Shown: positions 14,689-24,606, counted from the first letter of the stretch. The stretch: 64,000 bases of DNA from Sphingobium sp. BYY-5 (GCF_022758885.1 NZ_JALEBH010000001.1:372001-436000), one strand, 5' to 3'. Notes: generated by a model from the sequence alone, not told the origin. Translations and numbers: made by a program.

Positions 14689-15459
14689 ATGACAGAAGAA
14701 CAGGATGCCGGGCGGCCTGCCGCCACGCTGGTGATCGTACGCGACCGGCCTGACGGTCCGCCTGATCTGCTGATGGTGGAGCGTGCGTCGACCATGGCCT
14801 TTGCCGCTGGCGCGCTGGTCTTTCCCGGTGGCGGGGTGGATGAACACGACCATGCGCTGGCGGCGCGGATCGGCGGCGCGCTGCCCATCGACGAAGCTGC
14901 CGCGCGGATCGCCGCGATTCGCGAGACGATCGAGGAAGCGGGGTTGGGCATCGGCCTGACCGGTGCGGTGGATGCCGCCGCCGTGCTGCGGCTGCGCGAC
15001 GGCCTGCATGACGGCAGGCCGCTTGGCGAGTTGCTGGACCGGCATGGCCTGGGCGTGGCGCTGGACGCGCTGACGCCCTTCGCGCGCTGGCATCCCGCTC
15101 CGTTCGAGAAGGCGCGGCGGGTCTATGATACGCGCTTCTACCTCGCCCGTGCGCCCGAAGGGCAGGTGGCGAGCGTCGACACGACCGAGAATGTGCGGCT
15201 GTTCTGGAGCAGCGCGGCGGACATCATCGCCCGTTGCGATGCGGGGGAGGGGCAGATCATTTTTCCCACCCGGCGTAACCTGGAGCGGCTGGCGCTGTTC
15301 GGCTCCCATACCGACATGCTCGCCCATGCTGCCGCCTTTCCGGTGGAAAAGATACGGCCCTGGCGCGAGGAGCGCGACGGGGAGGCGCATCTGTGCATCC
15401 CCGATCATCTGGGCTATCCCGTCACCTCGGAACCCATGCGGCTGGTGCGGCGGGCCTAA
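14689..15459 (+). CDS. NUDIX-family hydrolase
   Basis: This 256-aa protein starts MTEEQDAGRPAATLVIVRD. The Nudix core begins with 'LVFPGGGVDEHDHAL' and its catalytic helix is 'IAAIRETIEEAGLGIG' (R-E-x2-E-E-x-G). An insertion of about 20 residues separates the glycine loop from the helix, as in the NUDT19-like branch, some of whose members split CoA or acyl-CoA. Specificity cannot be assigned from sequence. The ATG at 14689 is chosen because the upstream extension has no family resemblance. It converges on trpE. Confidence 0.88.
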   Translation: MTEEQDAGRPAATLVIVRDRPDGPPDLLMVERASTMAFAAGALVFPGGGVDEHDHALAARIGGALPIDEAAARIAAIRETIEEAGLGIGLTGAVDAAAVLRLRDGLHDGRPLGELLDRHGLGVALDALTPFARWHPAPFEKARRVYDTRFYLARAPEGQVASVDTTENVRLFWSSAADIIARCDAGEGQIIFPTRRNLERLALFGSHTDMLAHAAAFPVEKIRPWREERDGEAHLCIPDHLGYPVTSEPMRLVRRA

Positions 15460-15474
15460 GCTTGGCGCTTCAAG

Positions 15475-16995
15475 CTACTGCCCGAACCGGGCTTCCCGCG
15501 CTACACTCACGGCTTCGCGCGCGGCGGCTAGCAGCGCGCCGCTTTTCGCCTCGCATTCGCGCTGTTCATATTCCGCCTGCGAATCGGCGACGATGCCAGC
15601 GCCCGCCTGCACATGCATGACGCCGTCCTTCAGCACGGCGGTACGCAGGACGATGCAACTGTCCATGTTGCCGTCCGGGCCGAAATAGCCGACCCCGCCT
15701 GCATAGGCGCCGCGCGTTTCCGGTTCCAGTTCGGCGATGATCTCGCAGGCGCGGACCTTGGGCGCGCCGGACACGGTGCCGGCGGGGAAGCCCGCGAACA
15801 GTGCGTCGATCGCATCCTTGTCGTCCGCGAGGCGTCCGACGACGTTGGACACGATATGCATGACATGGCTGTAAAATTCGACGGTGTAGCTTTCCGTGAC
15901 CGTCACCGATCCGGCAGAAGCGACGCGGCCGACATCGTTGCGGCCCAGGTCCAGCAACATCAGATGCTCGGCTCGTTCCTTGGGATCGGCGAGCAGGCTT
16001 TCGCGGTTGGCGGCGTCCTCCACCGCGTTCTTGCCGCGCGGCCTCGTGCCCGCGATCGGGCGGATCGTCACCTCGCCATTGCGGGCGCGGACCAGGATTT
16101 CCGGGCTGGACCCGATCAGCGCGAAGCCGGGCAGGTCGAGATAATAGAGGAAGGGCGACGGATTGATCCGCCGCAGCGCGCGATAAAGCGCGATCGGTGG
16201 AAGCGTGAAGGGGCTGGTGAAACGCTGCGCCAGCACCACCTGGAAGATGTCGCCCGCGACGATATAGTCCTTGGCCGCGTCCACCATCTGCGCATAACGA
16301 CCCGGCTCCAGCACCGGCGTGACGTCGATCTCGGCGATTTCGGCGGGAGCGGAGAGGGCAGGCAGCGGCGCGGCGAGGCGCGCGGCGGTAGCGTCGATCC
16401 GCTCCAGCGCGGTCTCGATCGCCTTATCAGCGTCGGTGAAGCTGCCTTTCCACACCGGCGCGACGATATAGAGCGCGTCGGCCAGACGATCGAACACCAG
16501 GATGACGGTCGGCCGCACGAACAGCATGTCGGGCACGCCGATGGAATTGGGCGCGGGGCGGGGCAATTTTTCGACCAGCCCCACCGTCTCATAGCCGAAA
16601 TAGCCGACCAGGCAGGCGAGTGCGGGCGGCAGTGCGGTGTCCATTTCCGCCCGGCATTCGGCCACCAGCGCGCGCAGCGCGTCGAGCGCGCCAGCCTTTT
16701 CGGGGACGAAGGCGTCGCGATTGGTCGCCCATTGCCGGTTGATTTCGGCATCCTGGCCCTGCGCGCGAAAGACCAGGTCGGGGGCGAGGCCAATCAGGCT
16801 GTAACGGCCACGCACCGCGCCGCCCTCGACCGATTCCAGCAGATAGTCGCCGCGATCGGATTCGAACAATTTGAGCGCGGCGGAGATGGGCGTGTCGGTG
16901 TCGGCGATCTGGCGCCGCCACACCAGCGCCGATTCGCCGCGCGCCAGCGCTGCACGGGCGCTCGTCACGCCGTCCGTCCCCCCGCTGGCCGCCAT
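15475..16995 (-). CDS. trpE: anthranilate synthase component I
   Basis: This 506-aa protein has an N-terminal regulatory half with 'YLLESVEGG', the LLES motif that forms the tryptophan feedback site. The C-terminal chorismate-binding half includes 'GDIFQVVLAQRF', 'PIAGTRPRGKN', 'HLMLLDLGRNDVGRV' and 'FPAGTVSGAPKVRA'. It converts chorismate to anthranilate with TrpG in the cytoplasm. The ATG starts one base after the stop codon of the ppiD-like gene (TAAgATG), which implies translational coupling. No trpG lies downstream in this window, since the next gene is convergent. Confidence 0.96.
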   Translation of the reverse strand: MAASGGTDGVTSARAALARGESALVWRRQIADTDTPISAALKLFESDRGDYLLESVEGGAVRGRYSLIGLAPDLVFRAQGQDAEINRQWATNRDAFVPEKAGALDALRALVAECRAEMDTALPPALACLVGYFGYETVGLVEKLPRPAPNSIGVPDMLFVRPTVILVFDRLADALYIVAPVWKGSFTDADKAIETALERIDATAARLAAPLPALSAPAEIAEIDVTPVLEPGRYAQMVDAAKDYIVAGDIFQVVLAQRFTSPFTLPPIALYRALRRINPSPFLYYLDLPGFALIGSSPEILVRARNGEVTIRPIAGTRPRGKNAVEDAANRESLLADPKERAEHLMLLDLGRNDVGRVASAGSVTVTESYTVEFYSHVMHIVSNVVGRLADDKDAIDALFAGFPAGTVSGAPKVRACEIIAELEPETRGAYAGGVGYFGPDGNMDSCIVLRTAVLKDGVMHVQAGAGIVADSQAEYEQRECEAKSGALLAAAREAVSVAREARFGQ

Positions 16996-16996
16996 C

Positions 16997-18949
16997 TTAC
17001 TGGTCGCCGCTGTTGGTGGATGCCAGCACCTGGCGCACCTGCGCTACGGCGCTCGGATTGCGCGTGACCTTCAGTTCCTTTTCGATCGCGCGTTCGAACT
17101 GCTGGCCATATTCCTGGCCGATCACTTCGCCCAACTGATCGCGCACCTGTGCCAGCAATTGTGGCTGCGCCTTGGCGTCGCCGCGCTCGATCTTGTTGAG
17201 CTGCACCACGAAATAGCCGCGATCCTGACCGATCGGCAGGGTCTTCACGCTATTCGCCGCCATCTGGAACATGATGCCGACTTCGGCCGGCGGACGCTGC
17301 TCGCCGCGCATGATGTCGGCGCGGCGGCCGCCCAGCATCTGCGGCGCGGGCAGTTTGACGCCGGCCTGAGCAATGGCGTCGGCCAGCTTCATCCCCTTGG
17401 CGACCTTCGCCTGGATCTGGTCGGCCAGCACCTTCGCTTTCTTGTTGCCTTCGTTGAGCTTGTACTGGGCCAGCACCAGTTGCTTGACTTCGGCCAGCGG
17501 CGGCGGAGCAGCGGTGATGATCTGGCCCGGCGCGACCAGTGCATAGCGCTTGTCGGGCGTGATCGGCACCAGTTGCGCGTCATCGTCGGCGCTCATGGCG
17601 AAGGTCGGGGCGACCAGCGGCTGGAGGTCGGCGGACGGTGTATAGGCCTGGTCGTTGACCTGCTTGCCGGTCGACAGCAGCGGCGGGCTGGTCTCCAGCG
17701 TCAGGCCGTTATCCTTCACCACTTCCTCGAACGTGCCGCCATCGGCGATCTGATTCTCCAGCTTGCCGGTGAAATCGGCCAGCAACTGCTTTTCCTTCTG
17801 CGCGCGCAGCGTTTCGACGATTTCGCCACGCACGGCGGCCAGCGGACGGGCGGCGGTATCGTTGAGCGCGGTGACGCGCAGCAGCAGCCAACCCAGCGAA
17901 CCGCGCACCGGCCCCACCAGTTCGCCCTGTTTGGCGGCGAAGGCGGCATCGGCGATAGGCTTGCCGGCCGAAGCGGTCAGCGCCTCGCGGCTCTGGTCGG
18001 CCAGGGTCGCCACGGCCAGACCCGCGCCCTGCGCCGCGGCGGCCAGCGTCTTGCCGCCCTTCACCTGATCGGCGATCGCCTTCGCGCCGGCCTGCGTCGG
18101 CAGCACCAATTGCTCGACGGTGCGGTTCTGCTTGGCGGCATAGACGGCCTTGTTCTGGGTGTAATAGGCGCTGATCTCCGCTTCGGACGGCTGCGACGCC
18201 TGGGCGAAGCGGACCGCATCGACCAGGGCGTAGCGGATGCGGCGCTGTTCCGGGATAGTGAAGCGCGGACTGTTCGCCTTGTAATAATCGGTCAGTTGCG
18301 CGTCGGTCGGGTTTTTTTCATCGAGGAAGGCGACCGCCGGGATCGCGGCGACCGTGCCCTGGCGCGCTTCCAGCAGCAGCGAGGCATAGGGCAGAACCAG
18401 CGTTTCCGACGGACGGGCGCCCAGGCCGATGGGCGCGAGCAACTGCCGCTGGAGGATCTCGCGGCTGATATCGTCTCGCAGGGCCTGTTCGGTCAGCCGT
18501 TCGCGGGTCAGCAGGGCACGGAAACTTTCCTGGCTGAAATTGCCGGCCGCATCCTGGAAGGCGGGGATCTGCGCGATCTGTGCATCCACCAGCCGCTTCG
18601 AGATGTGGACGCCCTGATCGTCGGCGAAGGCGCGCAGGGTCAGCGATGCGACCAGTTGGTCATAGACCTGGGCCGCGCCGCCCTGGGCGAAGAAATCGGC
18701 GATCTGGAGGCCGGGGTTGGAGCGGCGGGCGTTTTCGAACACGCGCTGCACGCGGTCCTGAAACTCGCCCTGGCTCAGCGTCAGGCCCTTCGCCTTGGCC
18801 GCATTGCTGCCACTGAACATGGAGCCGCCGCCGAACTTGCCACTGGTGATGTCGCCCATGATGAAGGCGGCGGCAATGACGCCCAGGAAGAGGATCGCGA
18901 AGAGCGCGCCGAATTTGGAGCGAATGAAGCTGCGAAAGACAGAAAGCAT
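16997..18949 (-). CDS. PpiD-like membrane-anchored periplasmic folding factor (SurA/PpiC domain)
   Basis: This 650-aa protein starts MLSVFRSFIRSKFGALFAIL with one N-terminal transmembrane helix (about residues 14-33). A SurA-N-like chaperone region follows (about 50-200). A parvulin-type segment lies at about 240-365 ('PEQRRIRYALVDAVRFAQ', 'LVGPVRGSLGWLLLRV'). The architecture matches PpiD, which sits at the Sec exit and helps fold outer membrane proteins. Placement directly ahead of trpE is a known alphaproteobacterial arrangement. It is divergent from tpiA. Confidence 0.9.
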   Translation of the reverse strand: MLSVFRSFIRSKFGALFAILFLGVIAAAFIMGDITSGKFGGGSMFSGSNAAKAKGLTLSQGEFQDRVQRVFENARRSNPGLQIADFFAQGGAAQVYDQLVASLTLRAFADDQGVHISKRLVDAQIAQIPAFQDAAGNFSQESFRALLTRERLTEQALRDDISREILQRQLLAPIGLGARPSETLVLPYASLLLEARQGTVAAIPAVAFLDEKNPTDAQLTDYYKANSPRFTIPEQRRIRYALVDAVRFAQASQPSEAEISAYYTQNKAVYAAKQNRTVEQLVLPTQAGAKAIADQVKGGKTLAAAAQGAGLAVATLADQSREALTASAGKPIADAAFAAKQGELVGPVRGSLGWLLLRVTALNDTAARPLAAVRGEIVETLRAQKEKQLLADFTGKLENQIADGGTFEEVVKDNGLTLETSPPLLSTGKQVNDQAYTPSADLQPLVAPTFAMSADDDAQLVPITPDKRYALVAPGQIITAAPPPLAEVKQLVLAQYKLNEGNKKAKVLADQIQAKVAKGMKLADAIAQAGVKLPAPQMLGGRRADIMRGEQRPPAEVGIMFQMAANSVKTLPIGQDRGYFVVQLNKIERGDAKAQPQLLAQVRDQLGEVIGQEYGQQFERAIEKELKVTRNPSAVAQVRQVLASTNSGDQ

Positions 18950-19149
18950 GGGAGACCTGACACCTGCGGCTGTGTGGCGGCCCGCTTTAAGGGCGGATCG
19001 GCGCGGCGGCAAGGCTTGCACTGGACAAATGCGCGACTGCCGTTCATCGCCTCTATCCAGTTCCCGTTCTTCCGGGGAGACGCGAAGCCAAAGGTTCGTG
19101 ACGGAGGGCGGGGGCGACGTGCAGCAATAACCATAAGGAAACGAGGCGG

Positions 19150-19911
19150 ATGAACAGGCGAAAGCTGGTTGTCGGCAACTGGAAGATGAACGGGATGCGC
19201 GCGCAGCTCGACGAAGTGGAGGCGATCGGCCGGGTCGCGGCGGCGCATCCTGCCGTGGAAGTAGGCCTTTGCCTGCCGGCTACCCTCATCATGGCCGGGT
19301 CGGAACGGCGCGGTGCGGCGTTCATCGGCGCGCAGAACTGCCATATGGACATGAGCGGCGCCTATACCGGTTCGCTGTCGGCGGAGATGCTGGCGGAAGC
19401 GGGCGCGACCTGGGTCATCACCGGCCACAGCGAACGGCGCGAGGCGCGCGGCGAAACCAACGCCGACATCGCTGCCAAATCGGTCGCGGCGCACAAGGCG
19501 GGCATCAACGTCATCCTCTGTGTGGGCGAGACGATCGAGGTGCGCGACGCGGGTCAGGCGGAGGAGGTTGTGTCCGCGCAACTGCTCGCTTCGCTGCCCG
19601 AAGGCGCGTCGGCCGACTGGCTGGCCGTCGCCTATGAACCCATATGGGCGATCGGCACCGGCCGCATCCCGACGATCGAGGCGGTCGCGTCGATGCACGC
19701 CGCCTTGCGCGCCGCGCTGGCCAGCCGGATCGGTGCGGAGGCGGATGCGGTGCGAATCCTCTATGGCGGATCGATGAATGGCGACAATGCGGTCGAATTG
19801 ATGTCGGTCGTTGATGTCGATGGCGGCCTGGTCGGCGGCGCCAGCCTCAGCGCCGCGAAATTCGCCCCGATCATCGAAGCCGCCGACGAACGCATGGCGG
19901 CTGCGGCCTGA
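19150..19911 (+). CDS. tpiA: triose-phosphate isomerase
   Basis: This 253-aa protein has the catalytic Lys in 'VVGNWKMNG', catalytic His in 'WVITGHSERR', catalytic Glu in 'AYEPIWAIGTGR' (which also carries flexible loop 6), and the phosphate-binding 'ILYGGSMNGDNA' and 'DGGLVGGASL'. It interconverts dihydroxyacetone phosphate and glyceraldehyde 3-phosphate. It precedes secG, with a REP element in the gap, as in other alphaproteobacteria. Confidence 0.97.
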   Translation: MNRRKLVVGNWKMNGMRAQLDEVEAIGRVAAAHPAVEVGLCLPATLIMAGSERRGAAFIGAQNCHMDMSGAYTGSLSAEMLAEAGATWVITGHSERREARGETNADIAAKSVAAHKAGINVILCVGETIEVRDAGQAEEVVSAQLLASLPEGASADWLAVAYEPIWAIGTGRIPTIEAVASMHAALRAALASRIGAEADAVRILYGGSMNGDNAVELMSVVDVDGGLVGGASLSAAKFAPIIEAADERMAAAA

Positions 19912-19920
19912 TTTTAGCGT

Positions 19921-20000
19921 CGTCATTCCGGCGAACGCCGAAATCCAGGGTTCGAGGCGTTGTGGGAGGGATGCTGGACCCCGGCGTTCGCCGGGGTGAC
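19921..20000. repeat. REP-type palindromic element (ATTCCGGC/ACCCCGGC family)
   Basis: A left hairpin starting CGTCATTCCGGCGAACGCCG and a right hairpin 'ACCCCGGCGTTCGCCGGGGT' ending in GAC, in the opposite order to the copies at 3208 and 44901. It lies between tpiA and secG and may act as a 3' stem-loop protecting the tpiA message. Confidence 0.85.
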
Positions 20001-20113
20001 AATGTGCGCGCTTTTCGCTCCGACTCGGTTGTGGAAAAGGCGCGGTTGCCCCCGCGCCCTATCATCGCTATGTGCGCGCCAACGCATTCATCACCGGACA
20101 GAAACGAGCCGCA

Positions 20114-20488
20114 ATGTTCACCTTCCTCCTCGTCGTGCAGGCCATTGTCGCCGCCCTGCTGGTTACCGTCATCCTGATGCAGAAGTCGGAAGGCGGCGGT
20201 CTGGGCGTGGGCGGCAGCCCGGCGGGGCTGATGTCGGCGCGCGGCGCGGCGGATTTCCTGACCCGTTCGACCACGGTTCTGGCCAGCATCTTCGTGATTC
20301 TGTCGATCGTCATGGCGGTGATTGCATCGGTGCGGCACGCGCCCACCGATATCGACACGTCGCTGGTGAAGCAGGCGCCCGCCACGCAGAGCACCCCGGC
20401 GCCGGCTAATGCCGATCCGCTGGCGGGTGCAGCAGGCAATGCGGCGACGGCGCCCGCGCAAAATGGCGCGGTTCCGCTCGCTAACTAA
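20114..20488 (+). CDS. secG: preprotein translocase subunit SecG
   Basis: This 124-aa protein starts MFTFLLVVQAIVAALLVTVI and has two transmembrane helices (about 1-22 and 55-75). The conserved cytoplasmic loop reads 'LMQKSEGGGLGVGGSPAGLM'. The C-terminal 45 residues are Ala/Pro/Asn-rich and variable. SecG supports SecYE during SecA-driven export. An in-frame start at 20072 is rejected because the extension lacks family similarity. Confidence 0.95.
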   Translation: MFTFLLVVQAIVAALLVTVILMQKSEGGGLGVGGSPAGLMSARGAADFLTRSTTVLASIFVILSIVMAVIASVRHAPTDIDTSLVKQAPATQSTPAPANADPLAGAAGNAATAPAQNGAVPLAN

Positions 20489-20516
20489 ACAATTCAACGA
20501 TCTTTCGATCTTTTTT

Positions 20517-20545
20517 AAGCGCGCGTGGATTCGCGCGCTTGCTCT
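20517..20545 (+). terminator. candidate terminator after secG
   Basis: Stem AAGCGCGCG (20517-20525), loop TGGATT, stem CGCGCGCTT (20532-20540), then a broken T-rich stretch. A T6 run also lies just before the stem (20511-20516). It would separate secG from pyrG or act in both directions. Confidence 0.6.
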
Positions 20546-20577
20546 TTGTTGTTCCGAAAGGCTAATCCTTCACTCCC

Positions 20578-22209
20578 ATGGCGCGGTATATTTTCATCAC
20601 CGGCGGCGTGGTCTCCTCGCTTGGCAAGGGCCTGATGGCCGCATCCCTTGCAGCTTTGCTGCAAGCGCGGGGTTTCCGTGTACGAATCCGGAAATTCGAT
20701 CCCTATCTCAACGTCGATCCGGGCACGATGTCGCCCTATCAACATGGCGAGGTCTATGTGACCGACGACGGGGCGGAAACCGACCTCGATCTGGGTCATT
20801 ATGAACGTTTCACCGGGGTTTCGGCGCGCCAGTCGGACAATGTGACACAGGGCCGCGTCTACCAGACGATCATCACCCGCGAACGGCGCGGCGACTATCT
20901 GGGTGCGACGGTGCAGGTGATCCCGCACGTCACGGATGAGATCAAGGCCTTTGCCACCGCCGACACCGAAGACCTCGATTTCGTGCTCTGCGAAATCGGC
21001 GGCACCGTCGGCGATATCGAATCGCTCCCCTTCATGGAGGCGATTCGCCAGCTCCATAATGATCTGGGGCGTGGCCGGGCGATCTTCGTCCATGTGACCC
21101 TGGTGCCGTATATCGCGGCTGCGGGCGAGTTGAAGACCAAGCCGACCCAGCATAGCGTGCGCGAACTGACCTCGCTCGGCATCCAGCCCGACATATTGCT
21201 GTGCCGCTGCGAACATCCGCTGCCGGAAAGCGAACGCCAGAAGATCGCGCTCTTCTGCAATGTCCGGCCTGAGGCGGTCATCCCCGCGCTCGACGCCAGC
21301 AGCATCTATGCCGTCCCCCAGCAATATCATGCCGAAGGGCTGGACGATCAGGTGCTGAGCGCCTTTGGCATCACGGATGCGCCCGCGCCCACCATGGCCC
21401 GCTGGGACGACATCATGGATCGCCAGCTCAATCCGGAGGGTGAGGTCACGATCGGCGTGGTCGGCAAATATGTCGGCCTGCTCGATGCCTACAAGTCGCT
21501 GCACGAAGCGCTGCACCATGGCGGCCTTGCCAACCGAGTGAAGGTCAACATCAAGTGGATCGATGCCGAATTGTTCGAGAAGGGTGAGGATCTGGCCCTC
21601 AGCCTCGAACCGATGCACGGCATTCTCGTCCCCGGCGGCTTCGGCGTGCGCGGGTCGGAGGGCAAGATCGCTTCGGTCAGGTTCGCGCGCGAACGCAATG
21701 TGCCCTTCTTCGGCATCTGCCTTGGGATGCAGATGGCCTGCATCGAGGGCGCGCGGAACACGGCGGGCATCGCCGACGCCTCCACCACCGAGTTCGGCGA
21801 AACGTCGGAGCCGGTCGTCGGCCTCATCACCGAATGGATGAGCAAGGAAGGGCTGCAGAAGCGCACCGCCGAAACCGATCTGGGCGGCACGATGCGCCTT
21901 GGTGCTTATCCCGCCAGGCTCGACGGCAATAGTGTCGTCGCGGGCGTCTATGGCGCGACCGAGATCAGCGAACGGCATCGCCATCGCTACGAGGTCAACG
22001 CCGGCTATCGCGAGCCGCTGGAAAAGGGCGGCCTGATCTTTTCGGGCATGTCGCCCGACGGTACGCTGCCGGAGATTGTCGAGCGGCCCGATCATCCCTG
22101 GTTCGTGGGCGTGCAGTTCCATCCGGAACTGAAATCCAAGCCCTTCGACCCGCACCCGCTCTTCGCCAGCTTCATCCAGGCGGCGGTCAAGCAGAGCCGG
22201 TTGGTATAA
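20578..22209 (+). CDS. pyrG: CTP synthase
   Basis: This 543-aa protein, of typical family length, has an N-terminal amidoligase domain ('[20 protein letters not shown]' P-loop, '[20 protein letters not shown]') and a C-terminal class-I glutaminase ('[10 protein letters not shown]', nucleophile Cys in '[11 protein letters not shown]', '[12 protein letters not shown]' with His and Glu). It makes CTP from UTP, ATP and glutamine. A clear rho-independent terminator follows within 6 bp. Confidence 0.97.
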   Translation: MARYIFITGGVVSSLGKGLMAASLAALLQARGFRVRIRKFDPYLNVDPGTMSPYQHGEVYVTDDGAETDLDLGHYERFTGVSARQSDNVTQGRVYQTIITRERRGDYLGATVQVIPHVTDEIKAFATADTEDLDFVLCEIGGTVGDIESLPFMEAIRQLHNDLGRGRAIFVHVTLVPYIAAAGELKTKPTQHSVRELTSLGIQPDILLCRCEHPLPESERQKIALFCNVRPEAVIPALDASSIYAVPQQYHAEGLDDQVLSAFGITDAPAPTMARWDDIMDRQLNPEGEVTIGVVGKYVGLLDAYKSLHEALHHGGLANRVKVNIKWIDAELFEKGEDLALSLEPMHGILVPGGFGVRGSEGKIASVRFARERNVPFFGICLGMQMACIEGARNTAGIADASTTEFGETSEPVVGLITEWMSKEGLQKRTAETDLGGTMRLGAYPARLDGNSVVAGVYGATEISERHRHRYEVNAGYREPLEKGGLIFSGMSPDGTLPEIVERPDHPWFVGVQFHPELKSKPFDPHPLFASFIQAAVKQSRLV

Positions 22210-22214
22210 AAGGA

Positions 22215-22240
22215 AACGGGGCCGACAAGGCCCCGTTTTT
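22215..22240 (+). terminator. rho-independent terminator of pyrG
   Basis: Stem AACGGGGCC (22215-22223), loop GACAA, stem GGCCCCGTT (22229-22237), with a T5 tract over the last bases. The opposite strand also begins with A's, so it can serve the convergent flavin oxidoreductase gene, which ends at 22245. Confidence 0.9.
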
Positions 22241-22244
22241 CGTT

Positions 22245-23357
22245 TCAGCCTTTCGGCGCGTCGAACAAATTCCGATATTGGCGCGGCTGCGACCGCAGAT
22301 ATTGATCGGGCGCCTTGACGCTCGCCCCCAGATGCGCCGCGGCGTGCCAGGGCCAGCGTGGATCGTAGAGCATTGCGCGCGCCAGCCCGATCAGGTCCGC
22401 GTCGCCCGTGCCGACGATCGCCTCGGCCTGTTCATAGTCGGTGATGAGGCCCACCGCGACCACGGGTATCGCCACCGCCTGCTTCACCGCGCGGGCCAGC
22501 GGCACCTGATAGCTGGGGCCGACCGGAATATCCTGTCGTGGGTCCAGGCCGCCGCTCGACACATGGATGGCGCTGCATCCATGCGCTTCCAACGCCTGGG
22601 CGAAAGCGATCGTCTGCTCGATATCCCAGCCGCCCTCGACCCAGTCGGTGCCCGACACGCGCATCGTCACGGGCCTGTCCGCCGGGAAGGCGGCGCGCAC
22701 CGCGTCGAAAATCTCCAGCGGCAGGCGCATCCGGTTTTCAAGGGCGCCGCCATATTCGTCATCGCGCCGGTTGGAGAGGGGCGAGAGGAACTGGTGCAGT
22801 AGATAGCCGTGTGCGCCGTGCAACTGGATCGCGTCCAGCCCCAGATTCGCCGCGCGCCGCGCCGCCGCGACAAAGGCGTCGCGCAGCCGTTCGATCCCGG
22901 CCTGGTCGAGCGCCATCGGGGTGTTGGTAGCGGGCGTGAAGGGCAGGGCGGAGGGCGCGACCGTCTGCCAGCCATTGATCGCGTCCGGCGCGATCTGCGC
23001 GCCGCCCTTCCACGGCACTTCGGTGGACGCCTTGCGCCCCGCATGGCCAAGCTGGATCGCGATCGGCATGTCGGAATGGCGTCGCACACCATCCAGAACC
23101 CGTTTCATTGCGGCTTCCGTCCGGTCGTTCCACAGGCCGACATCGGCGTAGGAAATCCGCCCCTCCGGCAGGACGGCGGTCGCCTCGATCGTCAGCAGCG
23201 CCGCACCCGACAAGGCAAGCTGCCCCAGATGGATGAGATGCCAGTCGGTCATCTCCCCATCCACCGCCGAATATTGGCACATTGGGGCGATCACGATGCG
23301 GTTGCGGAGCGTCAGTCCGGCGACAGGAAAGGGCTGGAACAGCGTGGGAACGCTCAT
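22245..23357 (-). CDS. NADH:flavin oxidoreductase, old yellow enzyme (YqjM/NamA-like)
   Basis: This 370-aa TIM-barrel flavoprotein has 'RIVIAPMCQYSA', with Cys27 and Tyr29 typical of the thermophilic-like OYE class, 'AIQLGHAGRKAS', the substrate-binding pair in 'LHGAHGYLLHQFLSPLSN', and the FMN phosphate site near 'VGLITDYEQAEAIV' and 'DLIGLARAMLYDP'. It reduces activated C=C bonds using FMN and NAD(P)H, usually in response to electrophiles. It lies 43 bp downstream of the sugar dehydrogenase-like gene on the same strand and may be co-transcribed. Confidence 0.93.
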   Translation of the reverse strand: MSVPTLFQPFPVAGLTLRNRIVIAPMCQYSAVDGEMTDWHLIHLGQLALSGAALLTIEATAVLPEGRISYADVGLWNDRTEAAMKRVLDGVRRHSDMPIAIQLGHAGRKASTEVPWKGGAQIAPDAINGWQTVAPSALPFTPATNTPMALDQAGIERLRDAFVAAARRAANLGLDAIQLHGAHGYLLHQFLSPLSNRRDDEYGGALENRMRLPLEIFDAVRAAFPADRPVTMRVSGTDWVEGGWDIEQTIAFAQALEAHGCSAIHVSSGGLDPRQDIPVGPSYQVPLARAVKQAVAIPVVAVGLITDYEQAEAIVGTGDADLIGLARAMLYDPRWPWHAAAHLGASVKAPDQYLRSQPRQYRNLFDAPKG

Positions 23358-23400
23358 TCGATTCTCCGAACAGGGTTGGATGGGTTCGCCGGGGATCGGG

Positions 23401-24531
23401 TCAGGTCGCCGGCGTCAGCTTCAGCATCCGTCCCTGCGATCCCTGGCCGCCATCCTCCAGGAGCCACAGTGCGCCGTCCGGCCCTTGCTCGACTTCGCGG
23501 ATGCGCGCGCCCATGTCCCACTGGTCGGCCTTTTCCGCCTTCTCGCCGTCCAGCTTCACCCGGACCAGCGCCTGGCTCGACAGGCCGCCGATGAACAGCG
23601 ATCCCTTCCATTGCGGGAACATATTGCCCGAATAATAAAGCAGCCCGCCCGGTGAAATGACCGGGTTCCAACTGACCTTGGGCGGTTCGAACCCGTCGCC
23701 CGGCGCATGGTCGGGGATCGGCTTGCCGTCATAATGGTCGCCGTTCGATACTTTGGGATAGCCATAATTGAGGCCGGGCTTGATAAGGTTCACCTCATCC
23801 CCGCCCTTCGGCCCCATTTCCTGTTCCCACAAACGCCCGTCCTTGTCGAAGGCCAGCCCAAGCAGGTTGCGGTGGCCATAGGACCAGATGGCGGGGTTGA
23901 AGCCCTTGGCCGCCAGGGGATTGCCCGCTGCCGGCGTACCGTCCAGGTTCAGGCGCAGCACCTTGCCCAAGGTCGATTTGGGGTCCTGCGCCGGATCGAA
24001 TTTCTGCCGCTCGCCATTGGTGAAGAACAGATATTTGCCATCGGGGGAAAAGGCGATGCGGCCCGAATAATGGCCGTTGCCATCGACATAGGGGCTGGCG
24101 CGGAAGATGACCTGCACGCCGTCCAGCTTCGTCGTTCCGTCGCTCGCCTGGTTGAACGCGCCCTTCGCCAGCGCCACGCCCTTCAATCCGTCGCGCTCCT
24201 CGGAAAAGCTGAAATAGACCGCCTTGTCCTTGGCGAAGCCAGGGGAGAGCACCACGTCCATCAGCGCGCCCTGGCCTGCGCTGTCGACCTTCGGAATGCC
24301 CGCGATCGGGATCTTCGTGCCGTTCTTCGGATCGAACAGGATCATCTCGCCCGCCTTCTCCGTCACCAGCGCGCGGCCGTCGGGCAGGAAGGTCATGGCC
24401 CAGGGCGAATCGAAGTCCGCGACGATCGATGTCTTGAACGGCTTGTCGGCCGACGCGGTCGTCTGGCTGTTGGCCCCGTTGCCCGAACAGGCGATCAGCA
24501 GGAGGGGGAGGGTGGCAATTAGGCTGCGCAT
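23401..24531 (-). CDS. PQQ-type soluble aldose sugar dehydrogenase-like protein (YliI family), lipoprotein
   Basis: This 376-aa protein has a signal with lipobox LIAC, so it may be lipid-anchored, then a six-bladed beta-propeller of the glucose/sorbosone dehydrogenase family: 'SPWAMTFLPDGRALVTEKAG', 'HYSGRIAFSPDGKYLFFTNG', 'WSYGHRNLLGLAFD' and 'NYGYPKVSNGDHYDG'. Relatives oxidise aldose sugars in the periplasm with PQQ and calcium. No pqq biosynthesis genes are in the window, so the cofactor would come from elsewhere. The true sugar is unknown. Confidence 0.9.
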   Translation of the reverse strand: MRSLIATLPLLLIACSGNGANSQTTASADKPFKTSIVADFDSPWAMTFLPDGRALVTEKAGEMILFDPKNGTKIPIAGIPKVDSAGQGALMDVVLSPGFAKDKAVYFSFSEERDGLKGVALAKGAFNQASDGTTKLDGVQVIFRASPYVDGNGHYSGRIAFSPDGKYLFFTNGERQKFDPAQDPKSTLGKVLRLNLDGTPAAGNPLAAKGFNPAIWSYGHRNLLGLAFDKDGRLWEQEMGPKGGDEVNLIKPGLNYGYPKVSNGDHYDGKPIPDHAPGDGFEPPKVSWNPVISPGGLLYYSGNMFPQWKGSLFIGGLSSQALVRVKLDGEKAEKADQWDMGARIREVEQGPDGALWLLEDGGQGSQGRMLKLTPAT

Positions 24532-24539
24532 TGTTCACT

Positions 24540-24606
24540 CCGTTCGCCCTGAGCTTATCGAAGGGCATTACTTCTTTTGAAAGAAAGCGGGGGGCTTCGA
24601 CAACCC
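24540..24606. repeat. decayed GTTCGCCCTGAGCTT repeat
   Basis: It starts CGTTCGCCCTGAGCTTATCG then AAGGG, the same left arm as at 36761 and 42210. The right arm survives only as GGGGCTTCGACA before running into unrelated sequence. It lies between the divergent sugar dehydrogenase-like gene and the rimP operon. Confidence 0.7.
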
